DNA of 64,000 nucleotides from CAWDVK01 sp963805715 (GCA_963805715.1 CAWDVK010000013.1:1-64000); one strand, 5' to 3'; positions 44,915-54,170 are shown, counted from the first letter of the stretch. Made by a program: numbers and translations. The notes: generated by a model not told the origin, from the letters alone.

Positions 44915-46464
44915 CTGGTGCTCTTTCCGGGAAAGATCAGGCGTCCGACAATCAGGGCGTTGAGCACGCCGAACAGGCCGACGGCGGCGAACCGGTCGGA
45001 GCCTGTCTGCTCCATCCGCCACAGGGAGAGGCCCAGCCAGGCGGCCGCGAGCGTGCCATTCCACGCCGTCACTCCCCACCAGAACCGGCGGGTGGCATCG
45101 CCTGGGCCGCGGCTCGGCTGCCAGGACATCACCCGGCGCCGGCTGTAGTCCCAGAGCGCGAGGACCTGCGCCCAGCCGACGGCGATGGCCAGCGGCCAGG
45201 TACGCGGGCCGTAGGCGGCGTGATGCCACAGCGGGTACAGCACGGTGCCGCTGATCACGGCCGGCAGCAGCAGCAGGGCATTGCTGATCCGGATCTCGCC
45301 CGGCACCGCGATCAGCAGGGTGATGGGGATGAGCGGCAGGATCAGCGTGCGCAGTGCCGTGGTCAGGTTCCACAGCCAGCCGGCCACGTAGGGCAGCCGG
45401 GCCTTCCACGGCATCGGCACCCGCCACATGTGCCGGGTCCAGATCAGTGAGGTCGCGCCGCAGCACCACCGGTACTGCTGGCGCATGAAGGAATCGAGGG
45501 TAGAGGGGCAGATTCCGGCCGCGAGCGGCAGCGGCAGGTAGGTGAGCTGGTAGCCGTGATACCGCATGTCCAGGCCGGTGTGCGAGTCCTCGGCGTAGGG
45601 GATCTCGGTGAACCCGCCTGAGCAGTCCAGCGCGGCGCGCCGGTAGACGGCGTTCGAGCCCACGCACAGCGCGGACCCGAACCGGTTCCGCGATACCTGC
45701 ACGGCCCGGTAGAACACCTCCAGGGTCGGCCCGGCCGCGCGCTCCACCCACCCCTGCCGGGGGCTGGCCCGGAAGAACTGGGGCGTCTGCACGATGCCGG
45801 TCGACGGGTCGTCCAGGTAGGGCAGCGTCTCGGCCAGGAAGTCGGCGCGTGGCCGGAAGTCGGCATCGAAGATCACCACGTGCTCGCCGCGGGTGCGCTG
45901 GAAGGCGTAGTTGAGATTGCCCGACTTCTTGTGCGAGTGCTCCGGGCGGCGCACGTAGCTGAATCCGAACGAGGGGGCCAGGCCGGCGGCCTCGTCGCTG
46001 TCACCGTCGTCCAGCACGTAGGCGTGCGCCCAGCCCGGGTACTCCTGAATCAGCTCGAACACGCCCGTCCAGGTGTTGCGGAGCAGTTCGACCGGCTCCC
46101 GGCAGATGGGCAGGAAGATGTCCACGGCCGGCCAGCGCTCCGGGCACCACTCCTCGACCTGGGTCTGGTGCGCGCGCAGGTCAAAGCTGCGGCCGGTGAA
46201 GTTAACCGGCAGGCTGACCACCTGATACACCAGGTAGATAGCGGTGTAGCTGGCGAAGATGGCGACCGGCACCGGAAGCTGGCGGGCATTGCGGATCTCC
46301 ATGAAGACCTGGGCCAGGATCACGCAGAGCGAGCTGGCGAAGAGCCCGGTGGCCAGGTACCGCAGCGACCGCCAGGCGTAGGACGTCTTCTCCTGATCAT
46401 CGGGCGGCTCGGGCAGGACCCCGTAGCGCCGGTGGCGGCCGCGCTCGGGTGCCGTGGTGCTCAC
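44911..46464 (-). CDS. Cellulose-synthase-like processive GT2 glycosyltransferase
   Basis: 517 aa. Two membrane helices (about 35-85) precede the GT-A domain. Catalytic motifs are in order: DDGDSDEA for the first Asp, VIFDADFRPR (DxD), YAEDSHTGLDM (TED-like) and QQYRWCCG (QxxRW). Four further helices follow to residue about 500. This is the BcsA/CesA layout of enzymes that polymerise and extrude a beta-linked glycan. No PilZ domain is present at the C-terminus, so it is unlikely to respond to cyclic di-GMP as BcsA does. Overlaps of four bases on both sides show a tight operon. Confidence 0.88.
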   Translation of the reverse strand: MSTTAPERGRHRRYGVLPEPPDDQEKTSYAWRSLRYLATGLFASSLCVILAQVFMEIRNARQLPVPVAIFASYTAIYLVYQVVSLPVNFTGRSFDLRAHQTQVEEWCPERWPAVDIFLPICREPVELLRNTWTGVFELIQEYPGWAHAYVLDDGDSDEAAGLAPSFGFSYVRRPEHSHKKSGNLNYAFQRTRGEHVVIFDADFRPRADFLAETLPYLDDPSTGIVQTPQFFRASPRQGWVERAAGPTLEVFYRAVQVSRNRFGSALCVGSNAVYRRAALDCSGGFTEIPYAEDSHTGLDMRYHGYQLTYLPLPLAAGICPSTLDSFMRQQYRWCCGATSLIWTRHMWRVPMPWKARLPYVAGWLWNLTTALRTLILPLIPITLLIAVPGEIRISNALLLLPAVISGTVLYPLWHHAAYGPRTWPLAIAVGWAQVLALWDYSRRRVMSWQPSRGPGDATRRFWWGVTAWNGTLAAAWLGLSLWRMEQTGSDRFAAVGLFGVLNALIVGRLIFPGKSTR

Positions 46465-48293
46465 GGCTCGTGCCGCCAGATGACGTACTGGCTCATGCCG
46501 TACCGAACCTGGTCAATGACCTGATAGTGGCGGCGGTGGTTATTCAGGTAGTCCGCGATGGCCAGGTCGAGCGTGGTCGTGGACAGGAAGTTGAGCGCGA
46601 CGATGGAGAAGTACCCGCGGGCGAGGTACCTGCGGTACACGGCGGGATTGCCCTGCTCGCCGACGTGCACGCTGACGGAGTGGCCTGTCGGCAGGACGAT
46701 GCTGCGGGTGTTGGACCAGCGCCTCCAGTCGCTGCCCGTATTGAGGTAGTACTCCGCGATGGAGGGCGTCTCGATCAGGATCCGCCCGGTGGTGTGCTCC
46801 GCTATCGGCCGGAATACCGCGATGAACCGGGTGGCGTTGGGCCATGCATAGAGGGCGCGGGCCTGCCCGGCCCCGAGAATCACCGGGACGCTGAGCGCCG
46901 CCGCGGCGGCGCAGGTGACGCAGGCTCGCACTGACGCCCGCGGCAGCCGGGCGATCACGGCACTGACTGCGTAGCCGGCCGCGATCGCGGCGAACCATGC
47001 GCCCATGTCCGCGTGCTTGTCCAGCGACGTCAGCGTGTGGATCCGGGCTTGCTCCAGCGGCACCAGGAGCGCGGCGCCCGCGAGGACGAGCAGCAGGGAC
47101 CGCCAGGGCCGCCCGGACTTCCAGAAGAAGCCGATCAGCAGGGCGCTCAGCGAGGGCGTGATGACGATGCCGGTCCAGGCCCACGCCGCGGCGAGGACCG
47201 ACAGGGGCGGGCTGCCCCCGCTGACGCGGGAGAGGACTGTCTGGCCGATGCCGGCCGCATAGTAGGGGCCGCCTGCTGCCGTCAGCAGCGCCAGTGTGGC
47301 GCTGGTGAAGGTCAGCACGGCCGCGCTGCGGCGCAGGGCATCCTTGCCGCCTGGTTCCGGGCAGGCGACGAGCGCCGCCAGCACGATGACGACCGGATCG
47401 AAGACCGCCGATGAGTAGGCCGTCGCGTTGGCGAGGGACAGCGCGAGCGATGCGCCGATCATCCAGGCCGATGCGTCTCGTACCGTACCGGCGCGGATGA
47501 CGAGCCAGGCGGCAAGGGCCATCAGGAAGACCGACATCGCGTCGAAGGTGGCGAAGGCGCTCAGGTGCTGGGTGGGGCCGAGCGCTGCCCAGAGCGCGGC
47601 GGCGAAGAACCCGGCCCGCGGGCCGAACAGCCGGCTGGCGGCGCTCCAGAGCAGCGCCGTCGCGCCGAGCATGAAGCCCAGTGACAGGATGCGCGCTCCG
47701 GCGAGTCCCCCGATCGCGTTGGCCAGCGCGGCGAGCGGCGGGTAGATGACGGGCGCGCCCGAGAAGAAGGTCGGGAACGGGGGGAGCGGCGTGCCATGCA
47801 GGAGGTGCGCCCACTCGAGGCGGCCGGCCCGCAGGTACAGGGCCTCATCCTGGAATGCGGTGTTGGACCACACCAGTCGGAGGGACAGGATGGCCTGGAC
47901 CGTGAGAATTCCGGCCAGCGGCGCGGCGGGCATGTGCGCGCGGAGCCGGCGCAACCGCGTCGCGCGGTCATTCGCCGGCCGCGCCGGGCTGCCGGGGAGG
48001 ACGTTGCTGACGGGCAGGGCTCCGCTGACGGGCAGGTTTTCCCTGACGGGCAGGATTTCGCCGACGGGCAGGATTTCGCCGACGGGCAGGATTTCGCCGA
48101 CGGGCAGGATTTCGCCGACGGGCAGGGCGTCGCTGCCCGGCAGGGCTCGTGCGGGCGCAGTGCCGGCCACTGCGCCCGCCGCCTCGGGATGAGAGAGCGA
48201 GAGCAGCAGGCCAAGACCGGCTAGCTGCTCGTCGCCTGCGGGGATTCGGGGTAATTCCTGGTCCAAGGAACCCTGAGTCAGCAGGGCAGCCAC
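46461..48293 (-). CDS. GT39/ArnT-like membrane glycosyltransferase
   Basis: 610 aa. About ten membrane helices start near residue 122 (AGILTVQAILSLRL). The first outer loop has NTAFQDEALYLRAGRLEWAH, the Asp-Glu pair typical of lipid-linked-sugar GT-C enzymes (ArnT, PMT). The C-terminal soluble part contains ILIETPSIAEYYLNTGSDWR. Residues about 50-95 are seven six-residue units of the LPVGEI type from an 18-bp DNA repeat. The GTG at 48293 sits directly on its GGAGG, so an internal start after the repeats cannot be excluded. It leads the three-gene operon. Confidence 0.75.
   Translation of the reverse strand: MAALLTQGSLDQELPRIPAGDEQLAGLGLLLSLSHPEAAGAVAGTAPARALPGSDALPVGEILPVGEILPVGEILPVGEILPVRENLPVSGALPVSNVLPGSPARPANDRATRLRRLRAHMPAAPLAGILTVQAILSLRLVWSNTAFQDEALYLRAGRLEWAHLLHGTPLPPFPTFFSGAPVIYPPLAALANAIGGLAGARILSLGFMLGATALLWSAASRLFGPRAGFFAAALWAALGPTQHLSAFATFDAMSVFLMALAAWLVIRAGTVRDASAWMIGASLALSLANATAYSSAVFDPVVIVLAALVACPEPGGKDALRRSAAVLTFTSATLALLTAAGGPYYAAGIGQTVLSRVSGGSPPLSVLAAAWAWTGIVITPSLSALLIGFFWKSGRPWRSLLLVLAGAALLVPLEQARIHTLTSLDKHADMGAWFAAIAAGYAVSAVIARLPRASVRACVTCAAAAALSVPVILGAGQARALYAWPNATRFIAVFRPIAEHTTGRILIETPSIAEYYLNTGSDWRRWSNTRSIVLPTGHSVSVHVGEQGNPAVYRRYLARGYFSIVALNFLSTTTLDLAIADYLNNHRRHYQVIDQVRYGMSQYVIWRHEP
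48009..48134. repeat. Seven 18-bp tandem repeats in the GT39-like gene
   Basis: Units begin at 48009, 48027, 48045, 48063, 48081, 48099 and 48117. The four from 48045 to 48116 are identical (GACGGGCAGGATTTCGCC); the outer ones are diverged. They encode LPVGEI hexapeptides in the cytosolic N-terminus. Perfect central copies flanked by decayed ones indicate recent expansion. Confidence 0.9.
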
Positions 48294-48391
48294 CTCCGCG
48301 GCGGATCATGCGGACACGGAGGCCCCCCCGGCCCGCTTTGCTGTCAAGCGACGCTAAGCAGGAAGCAAAGCAAGGTGCATCTTAAATGATC

Positions 48392-48418
48392 AGCTATCCG
48401 AAGATATGATGGATAGCT
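48392..48418. promoter_or_regulatory. Inverted repeat, possible operator
   Basis: AGCTATCC (48392-48399) and GGATAGCT (48411-48418) are perfect 8-base arms with an 11-base AT-rich spacer, about 100 bases upstream of the GT39-like operon start. Size and position suit a dimeric regulator. No regulator gene is adjacent. Confidence 0.4.
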
Positions 48419-49408
48419 AGCGTCATTCTGGTAGACGCGGATGGCGCGCGCATGGGTTACGCCTATACACGTGTCGTGTCGTGACCTAGCAATTCGGACA
48501 GACAGTTCACTTGTCGGTTGTATTGCCCTTCCGGGCCACATGGGCCGGTCCGCCGCCGCGCCGCCGCCGGTCCGTCCTGCCGCGGCCCCGAGGGCGGATC
48601 CCCGGCCCGGGTGACAGCTGCCGGGCCCCGATGGCCATGACCGGGGCGGCGCTATGACGGAGACCATCCGTGGGATCTCGCTGACGTCCCGTAATCCCGC
48701 CATCACTGATCGTTTAATGAATGGGTCGTGAGCCAGGCGCGGTGCGATCATATGAGACTTATAGTGGTTTTTGCCGGACTGATCGGCCGAGGCGGCCGGC
48801 TCCGCCATCGGGCGGTCGCGCGGCCGACTGCGGTCGTCCGACCGTATGCCGCGCCGGGGCCGTGAGGGCGCGGACGCCGGCCGGGGATGCGCTGGCGTGA
48901 CCGGCCAGGGCAATGGCGGAGTGCTCGTGCGGCCCCGGCCGCGCATTCGTGCTCATCGCCGGGCCGGGCATTCCGTGATGGGTGACAGAGGGTACCGGGC
49001 GGCCGGTAACCGACTGAAAACCTCGCGGCCATATCTGCCCGGAGGCGCGGGATTACCAGCGGGTAATTGTCACGGAGTGGAGTCGCCGCGCTGGCGATCG
49101 CGTGCTGGCGGAAATGACCAGCATGGCTCCCGTTAATGCAGCTCGCCGGCGGCAGCGGACTGACGAGTGACGAGTGACGGAATCAAGACCTCCAGTTCGG
49201 CGTTCTCGTGCGCTGCGCCGGTGTGCTCGATGTGCCACCGTGCTTCGAGGCCAGCCGATCGAGCTCGGAGCACTGCCGTGCCGGCGGCGGTCGAGGGCTT
49301 TGCGGCTCGCGGGCCCGGCTCGCGGGCCCGGCTCGCGCGGGCGTGCTTCTTGGCTGGCGGGATGGCGGCCGGCGCGCGTCAACTTGGCCACGCTGGGCGA
49401 GTCATGGA

Positions 49409-49421
49409 TAACAACTTGTTA
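49409..49421. promoter_or_regulatory. 13-bp palindrome TAACAACTTGTTA, possible operator
   Basis: Perfect TAACAA and TTGTTA arms around a single C, about 100 bases before the GT87 gene start at 49525. It is AT-rich in a GC-rich setting, which makes chance less likely. No cognate regulator is nearby. Confidence 0.4.
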
Positions 49422-49524
49422 GTCTCGCTGCAGGCATCTTCCGATCCGGCACACCACAAGCATCGGGCCAGAAGTCCCGCTACGGTGCATAGGTGCGCAT
49501 TGACTCACTTCAGGGGGACAGGCG

Positions 49525-50925
49525 GTGGTGACCTCGCGGGCGCCCTCCACCGGCCTCAGCCGCGCGCTGCACCCGTCGCGCCGGCATCAGGGCCGCTGGC
49601 TGCTGGCCGCCGGAGTCATCGCCTTCGCTGCGGCCCTGGCCCTCTACGGCCATTACCTGCTCACTCACCCGCGGCCGGACTGGATGGTGCCGGTCGACCT
49701 GCGCATTTACCGCTTCGCCGGCTTCGTGGTCCGGCATCAGCCACCCTGGTACAAGCCCGGGCTCGCCTCGCCGCTCTACGACATGCCGCTGCACAGCCTG
49801 ATGGCGTTTACTTACACGCCGTTCGCGGCGATGGTCTTCACCATCCTGACGGTGCCGTACCTGCATCTGCTGCTGACCCTGTCGATCCTGGTCAACATCA
49901 CGATGCTGGTGGTGGCCATCTGGGCGACCTTCACCGGCCTGGGCTACCGGGCCGGCCTGGCCAAGGCAGGCGCCACGCTGCTGGTAGCCGGAGCCGTGTT
50001 CTGGACGGAGCCGGTACAGCGCACCCTGTTCCTGGGCCAGGTCGAGCTGGTGCTGATGGCGCTGATCATGTGGGATTTGTGCCAGCCAGACCGACACTGG
50101 TGGAAAGGCGCAGGCGTCGGCATCGCGGCCGGGATCAAGCTGGTCCCGCTGATTTTCATCCCGTACCTGCTGCTCACCCGCAAGTTCCGGCAGGCGGCCG
50201 TGGCGACGGCAACCTTCGCAGTCACCACCGTGCTCGGGTTCGCCGTGCTGCCGGCCGATTCGCGCTACTACTGGCTTAACGGCATCTTCGCGAAGGGCTC
50301 CCGCACGGGATTTGTCGGCTGGGGAGGCAATCAGTCGCTGCGGGCCATCATCACCCGGCTGGCAGGCAGTGTCGCCGCCGGCGACCGGCCCTGGCTGGTT
50401 GCCGCCGCGCTGACCCTGGTGATCGGCCTGCTCGCCGCCGCGCTGCTGGACCGCGCCGGCTATCCGGTGGTGGGCATCCTGACCTGCGCTCTCACCGGCC
50501 TGCTCGTCTCGCCGATCAGCTGGGATCACCACTGGGTGTGGATCGTCCCGGCCGTCGCCGTGGCCGGGACCTACGCGGTGCGGGCCAGCGGCGCGCTGCG
50601 GTGGGCCTGGCTGGGACTGGCCGCGGCGATCATCGGCATTTTCGCGGCCTGGCCGGTCGCCTGGTCCGGCCCGCTGGACCCGAACAACTACTACCTGGGA
50701 CTTATCTGGCTGGCGCCGGTCACGAGCACGCTCAGCTATGCCTACCACGGGGACAAGCCGTTCTTCCCCGAGTACCACTGGCACGGGGTGCAGCTTCTCG
50801 CCGGGAACTCCTACATCCTGGCCGGCCTGCTGCTGATGCTGCTGCTGGTCGGGCTGGCCGTGCGCAGCGGGCTGGCATCGGGCGCGCTGACGCGGCTGGG
50901 GGTCCGTCGGCCGGCCAGGTCGTAA
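49525..50925 (+). CDS. GT87 alpha-mannosyltransferase-like membrane protein
   Basis: 466 aa, GTG start (a second GTG follows at 49528). About ten membrane helices. The first outer loop contains PDWMVPVDLRIYRFAGFVVR, with the conserved Asp that serves as catalytic base in GT87 (PimE-like) enzymes. Later LFLGQVELVLMALIMWDLCQ and AAGIKLVPLIFIPYLLLTRK are the typical DUF2029/GT87 blocks, and SPISWDHHWVW is the conserved His motif. These enzymes use polyprenyl-phosphate mannose to extend phosphatidylinositol mannosides, lipomannan or arabinomannan. It converges with the next mannosyltransferase gene. Confidence 0.85.
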   Translation: MVTSRAPSTGLSRALHPSRRHQGRWLLAAGVIAFAAALALYGHYLLTHPRPDWMVPVDLRIYRFAGFVVRHQPPWYKPGLASPLYDMPLHSLMAFTYTPFAAMVFTILTVPYLHLLLTLSILVNITMLVVAIWATFTGLGYRAGLAKAGATLLVAGAVFWTEPVQRTLFLGQVELVLMALIMWDLCQPDRHWWKGAGVGIAAGIKLVPLIFIPYLLLTRKFRQAAVATATFAVTTVLGFAVLPADSRYYWLNGIFAKGSRTGFVGWGGNQSLRAIITRLAGSVAAGDRPWLVAAALTLVIGLLAAALLDRAGYPVVGILTCALTGLLVSPISWDHHWVWIVPAVAVAGTYAVRASGALRWAWLGLAAAIIGIFAAWPVAWSGPLDPNNYYLGLIWLAPVTSTLSYAYHGDKPFFPEYHWHGVQLLAGNSYILAGLLLMLLLVGLAVRSGLASGALTRLGVRRPARS

Positions 50926-50938
50926 CCTGCTGGCCGGC
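50910..50938. terminator. Hairpin overlapping the GT87 stop codon
   Basis: GCCGGCCAG (50910-50918) pairs perfectly with CTGGCCGGC (50930-50938); the 11-base loop contains the TAA stop. It lies between two convergent genes, 68 bases before the stop of the minus-strand gene, so it may end transcription from both sides. Confidence 0.5.
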
Positions 50939-51005
50939 TGTCTCGCGCACCGCCGGCGACTCATCCTGGCCCGGTTCAGCCGGACGCGGTGGCCCTGCAG
51001 GCTGG

Positions 51006-52793
51006 TCAGCCCTGAACGGCCCGCGTCCGGCCTGCCGGGCTGGCAGCGATGGCGGCGTCCGGGGGAGCGGGACGGCTCACCTTCCACCGGCCGGTCACGC
51101 AGAGGACCACCAGCCAGATCGTGACGCCGAGCAGCACCAGCGGCACGACCACGTGCTGGTCAGCCCGGGCGATGCTGGCCAGCAGGGGACTATGCGGCAT
51201 GGTCGGATTCCCCGGCATCAGCGCCGTTGTCCCCGCGGTCAGCCGGATCAGCACCAGCCAGTCAAGCCGCGATGCCGGGTAGAGCACGAGCAGGCAGATC
51301 AGCATGGCGTCATACCACGGCAGCTGATAGGGCCAGACGAAGAGCCAGGCGATCGTCAGCGCGAGCGCGGGCCGGATGGCCGGCAGCCCCGGCTGCCCGC
51401 GGGGCATGCGCCAGAGCATCAGGACAGCGAGGGTCAGCACGAGCACGGCCGCCACCGGGACCAGGTAATGCCCGCTGGTGAGCCACTTCGACACGAGCTG
51501 GTAGAAGTTGTCGATCGTGACCTTGCTCGTGCGCTGGAGCAGGGCCCTGACCGCGGGCGGACCGAACCAGGCGTAGGTCGGCACCAGCACGGCCAGCGAG
51601 CCGCACGCCGCGGCGGTCAGGGCGATGGGCGACCGCCGCAGCGCCCAGGCCAGCCCGGCGGCGAAAAGCAGGAATGAGATCTTGATATCGGCCGCGACGC
51701 CGATCAGCAGGCCGGCCGCCAGCGCGCGCAGCGGCCCGGCCACCGCCCGCCCCGCGGCGCTTCCTGGCCGTGTCCCGATCAGCAGCAGCCCCAGCAGGCC
51801 GAACGCGGCGCCGAGGGTGTCGATGTGCCCGGATGCGATCAGGCCCCAGAGCAGCAGCGGATTGATCGTCCAGAGCAGGTGCGCGCGGAGCCGGGCCACC
51901 GGGTCGGAGCGCAGCAGCCGGTCGGCGGCGAAAGCGACGGCCCCGAAGGCTATCGAGTTCCATAGCTTGAGCCAGAAGGTGATGCGGGCCATCGACGTGC
52001 CGCCCAGCCTGGCGGCCGCGAGCTGCTCGACTGTTGCCGCCGGGCCGTAGAGGGTGACGTGCTTCTGCCACTCGAACGGGATCCACGGGCCGATCGCGTC
52101 ATGCGTCAGGCGAAGCTGCGCCGGGACCACGACGTAAGGGCTGTGACCGAGCAGGGCAATCCGGCCGTAAGCCGCGTAGTCCAGCGCATCGGTGGAGCCG
52201 ACCGGCGGCAGCACGGTCAGCACCGCCACGGCGATGAAAGCGGTGATCAGCACGGCCCGCACGCTGACGCGGAAGCCGCGGCGCACGGCGGCCAGCGCGG
52301 CCAGCACTCCGGCGCCGCCGAGAACGGCGGCTACCCAGAGCCCGGCCGTCACCAGGTCGGGCGGCACGGGCACGTGCAGTTCCCAGGGCGGCCCTGCGGC
52401 CGGCATGGGCAGCTGGCGGGGATCCATCCAGCTGCCGTGCGCCAGTGATGCCGCGATCATGATCAGGATGGCGAGCAGGATGGCGCCGGCTCCGGCCCAG
52501 GCCAGCGCCCGGGTACCCGGGCTGGGGCGAGCGGTCTCCGCGGCGGCCTCAGCTGGCCCGGAGTGAGCTGGCCCGGAGTGAGCTGGCCCGGAGTGAGCTG
52601 GCCCGGAGTGAGCTGGCCCGGAGTGAGCTGGCCCGGAGTGAGCTGGCCCGGAGTGAGCTGGCCCTGGCTCGGCCTGGCCGGGATCAGCCGGGACGGGCTC
52701 GGCCCGCACCGGCGCTGGCCGCGCGGGGCCAGGCCGCCCAGCCTGTGACCGCCCGGGGCCGGCCGGGGCGGGACTGCCCAGGCTGCTGCTCAT
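51006..52793 (-). CDS. MptA/MptB-like polyprenol-phosphomannose alpha-1,6-mannosyltransferase
   Basis: 595 aa from ATG 52793, preceded by GAGGCAGG. The N-terminus (1-90) is Pro/Ala-rich with seven AHSGP-type units. About twelve membrane helices follow. Outer-loop acidic residues appear in VGSTDALDYAAYGRIALLGH, the GT-C active-site loop, and the family blocks HSPYVVVPAQL, SGHIDTLGAAFGLLGL and WPYQLPWYDAM fit the MptA/B mannosyltransferases that lengthen lipomannan cores. With the GT87 enzyme it indicates a mannan-type envelope glycolipid. The repeat region is dispensable-looking and variable. Confidence 0.82.
   Translation of the reverse strand: MSSSLGSPAPAGPGRSQAGRPGPARPAPVRAEPVPADPGQAEPGPAHSGPAHSGPAHSGPAHSGPAHSGPAHSGPAHSGPAEAAAETARPSPGTRALAWAGAGAILLAILIMIAASLAHGSWMDPRQLPMPAAGPPWELHVPVPPDLVTAGLWVAAVLGGAGVLAALAAVRRGFRVSVRAVLITAFIAVAVLTVLPPVGSTDALDYAAYGRIALLGHSPYVVVPAQLRLTHDAIGPWIPFEWQKHVTLYGPAATVEQLAAARLGGTSMARITFWLKLWNSIAFGAVAFAADRLLRSDPVARLRAHLLWTINPLLLWGLIASGHIDTLGAAFGLLGLLLIGTRPGSAAGRAVAGPLRALAAGLLIGVAADIKISFLLFAAGLAWALRRSPIALTAAACGSLAVLVPTYAWFGPPAVRALLQRTSKVTIDNFYQLVSKWLTSGHYLVPVAAVLVLTLAVLMLWRMPRGQPGLPAIRPALALTIAWLFVWPYQLPWYDAMLICLLVLYPASRLDWLVLIRLTAGTTALMPGNPTMPHSPLLASIARADQHVVVPLVLLGVTIWLVVLCVTGRWKVSRPAPPDAAIAASPAGRTRAVQG
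52551..52664. repeat. Seven perfect 15-bp tandem repeats in the MptB-like gene
   Basis: AGCTGGCCCGGAGTG repeats without change from 52551 to 52655, followed by a 9-base partial copy. On the coding strand this gives AHSGP units in the cytosolic N-terminus. Complete identity of seven copies points to very recent expansion and probable length variation between strains. Confidence 0.95.
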
Positions 52794-53139
52794 CCTGCCT
52801 CGTGATCCTCTGCTCGGCGGCACGCGAGAGCTGGGGCGGCCGGCCTGACGTGACTGCGGCGCGCCTCCCCCGGAGCCGTGCCCTGGTCATGCTACGCGGG
52901 GGCCTGACTCACGCAGGGGAGATGAGCCATGGCCCTCTCCGTCCCCCCGTGCTCCCAGCCAGGCTGATTTCGCACCTGGAAGGTGAGGCCAAGCCTATGC
53001 GGCGGCCGCTGCCGGGAACCGCCGCTTGCCGGAGCCTTTGCCAGTCCGTGCCTTCGAGCCCGCGTATCCGGGGCGAAACCAGCCCGCTGGTGCCAGTGCC
53101 GGCACCCCGCGGCGGCGGCCGGCGCGCCGTCCGGGCAGT
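52794..53139. other. Intergenic region upstream of the zinc operon, no gene seen
   Basis: It separates the minus-strand mannosyltransferase from the znu operon. Plus-strand open frames run through it into znuA but lack family features; the true znuA start is at 53235. Confidence 0.4.
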
Positions 53140-53173
53140 TTGACGCGCCAGAGCCTAATGGTTATCGTTTTCA
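53140..53173 (+). promoter_or_regulatory. znu operon promoter with Zur-like box
   Basis: TTGACG (53140-53145), 17 bases, then TATCGT (53163-53168) form a promoter. The 15-mer TGGTTATCGTTTTCA at 53159-53173 covers the -10. Its complement TGAAAACGATAACCA matches the generic Zur palindrome TGAAAATGATTTTCA at 11 of 15 positions. Zinc-loaded Zur would block transcription. The site is seen; the binding is inferred from position and the zinc genes it precedes. Confidence 0.65.
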
Positions 53174-53234
53174 TTTGTATTTGCAGCCGCCGCTGCAGCC
53201 CGGAGCCGTTACCGCTCGATGGGAACTGTGCCTG

Positions 53235-54167
53235 ATGCCTGTTCGCAAGATCGCCGCCGCCGCTGTCGCCCTGGGCGCTGGCCTGCTGGCCGCAGCCTGC
53301 TCGGCCAGCTCCGCCTCCAGTACCGGAACCGCGGCCACCGGCGTGGTGGTAGCCGTGGGCGCCGAGAACGAGTACGCCAACGTGATCGCGCAGATCGGCG
53401 GCAAGTACGTGCGGGTCACGGCCATCGAGAGCAACCCCAACACTGACCCGCACACGTTCGAGGCCAGCGCCAGCGTCAGCGAGACCGTGAGCGCGGCCGA
53501 GCTGGTCGTGCAGAACGGCCTGGGCTACGACGACTTCATGACCAGCATCGAGAACGCGGCCCCGAGCTCGGTCCGCAAGGTGATCAACGTGCAGCACCTG
53601 CTCGGCCTGCCGGACTCCACGCCGAACCCGCACCTGTGGTACTCCCCGGCCACGATGCCGGCGGTCGCCAGGGCCATCGCCAGCGACCTGTCCAGCCTCC
53701 GGCCCGCGCATGCCGCCTACTTCCGGGCGAACCTGACCAGGTTCGACGCCTCGCTGCGGCCGTGGCTGGCTGCGCTCGCCGCCTTCAGGGCCAGCTACCC
53801 CGGCACGCCGGTGGCCACCACCGAGCCGGTCGGGGACTACATGCTGCAGGCGGCCGGGACGAGCAACCTGACGCCATTCGGCCTGCAGGCCGACATCATG
53901 AACGGGGTAGACCTGGCGCCCCAGTACGTGACCCTGGAAGACAACCTGCTCCGGCAGCACAAGGTCAGGGTCTTCGTCTACAACCAGCAGGTGGTGGACT
54001 CGGTGACCGCGTCGTTCCTGGCCACGGCTCAGCGCAGCGGAATCCCGGTGGTTGGCGTCTACGAGACGATGCCCACCCCCGGCTACGACTACCAGTCCTG
54101 GATGCTGGCCGAGGTGCAGGCGCTGCGCAAGGCAGTCGCCGGCAAGGTCTCGACGGAGCGGCTGTAA
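53235..54167 (+). CDS. znuA: Zinc ABC transporter substrate-binding lipoprotein
   Basis: 310 aa from ATG 53235. Signal peptide with lipobox LLAAACSAS (Cys about residue 20), so it is lipid-anchored outside the membrane. Cluster A-I binding-protein features follow: ENEYANVIAQIGGKYVRVTA, the metal-site region NPNTDPHTFEAS with its His, NPHLWYSP with a second His, and TTEPVGDYML. The usual His-rich loop of ZnuA is absent, as in many actinobacterial versions. It is first in znuA-znuC-znuB-znuB, three bases before the ATPase gene. Confidence 0.88.
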   Translation: MPVRKIAAAAVALGAGLLAAACSASSASSTGTAATGVVVAVGAENEYANVIAQIGGKYVRVTAIESNPNTDPHTFEASASVSETVSAAELVVQNGLGYDDFMTSIENAAPSSVRKVINVQHLLGLPDSTPNPHLWYSPATMPAVARAIASDLSSLRPAHAAYFRANLTRFDASLRPWLAALAAFRASYPGTPVATTEPVGDYMLQAAGTSNLTPFGLQADIMNGVDLAPQYVTLEDNLLRQHKVRVFVYNQQVVDSVTASFLATAQRSGIPVVGVYETMPTPGYDYQSWMLAEVQALRKAVAGKVSTERL

Positions 54168-54170
54168 TCC

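Larger units (their letters stand above)
48294..49524. other. 1.2-kb non-coding region between divergent glycosyltransferase units
   Basis: No supported gene. Open frames here are random high-GC frames without family features. Two palindromes are listed separately. A short hairpin with 6-bp arms GCCCCG/CGGGGC lies at 48625-48647. The length is unusual for this compact region and an unrecognised RNA or lost gene could lie here. Confidence 0.45.

Noticed and set aside
48009..48134. Possible CRISPR array because of regular repeats
   Set aside because: Units are contiguous 18-mers without spacers and lie in frame inside a coding gene; the same holds for the 15-bp array at 52551.
48344..48946. 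200-codon minus-strand frame in the 1.2-kb gap
   Set aside because: It crosses the AT-rich palindrome and shows no domain, signal or membrane pattern.
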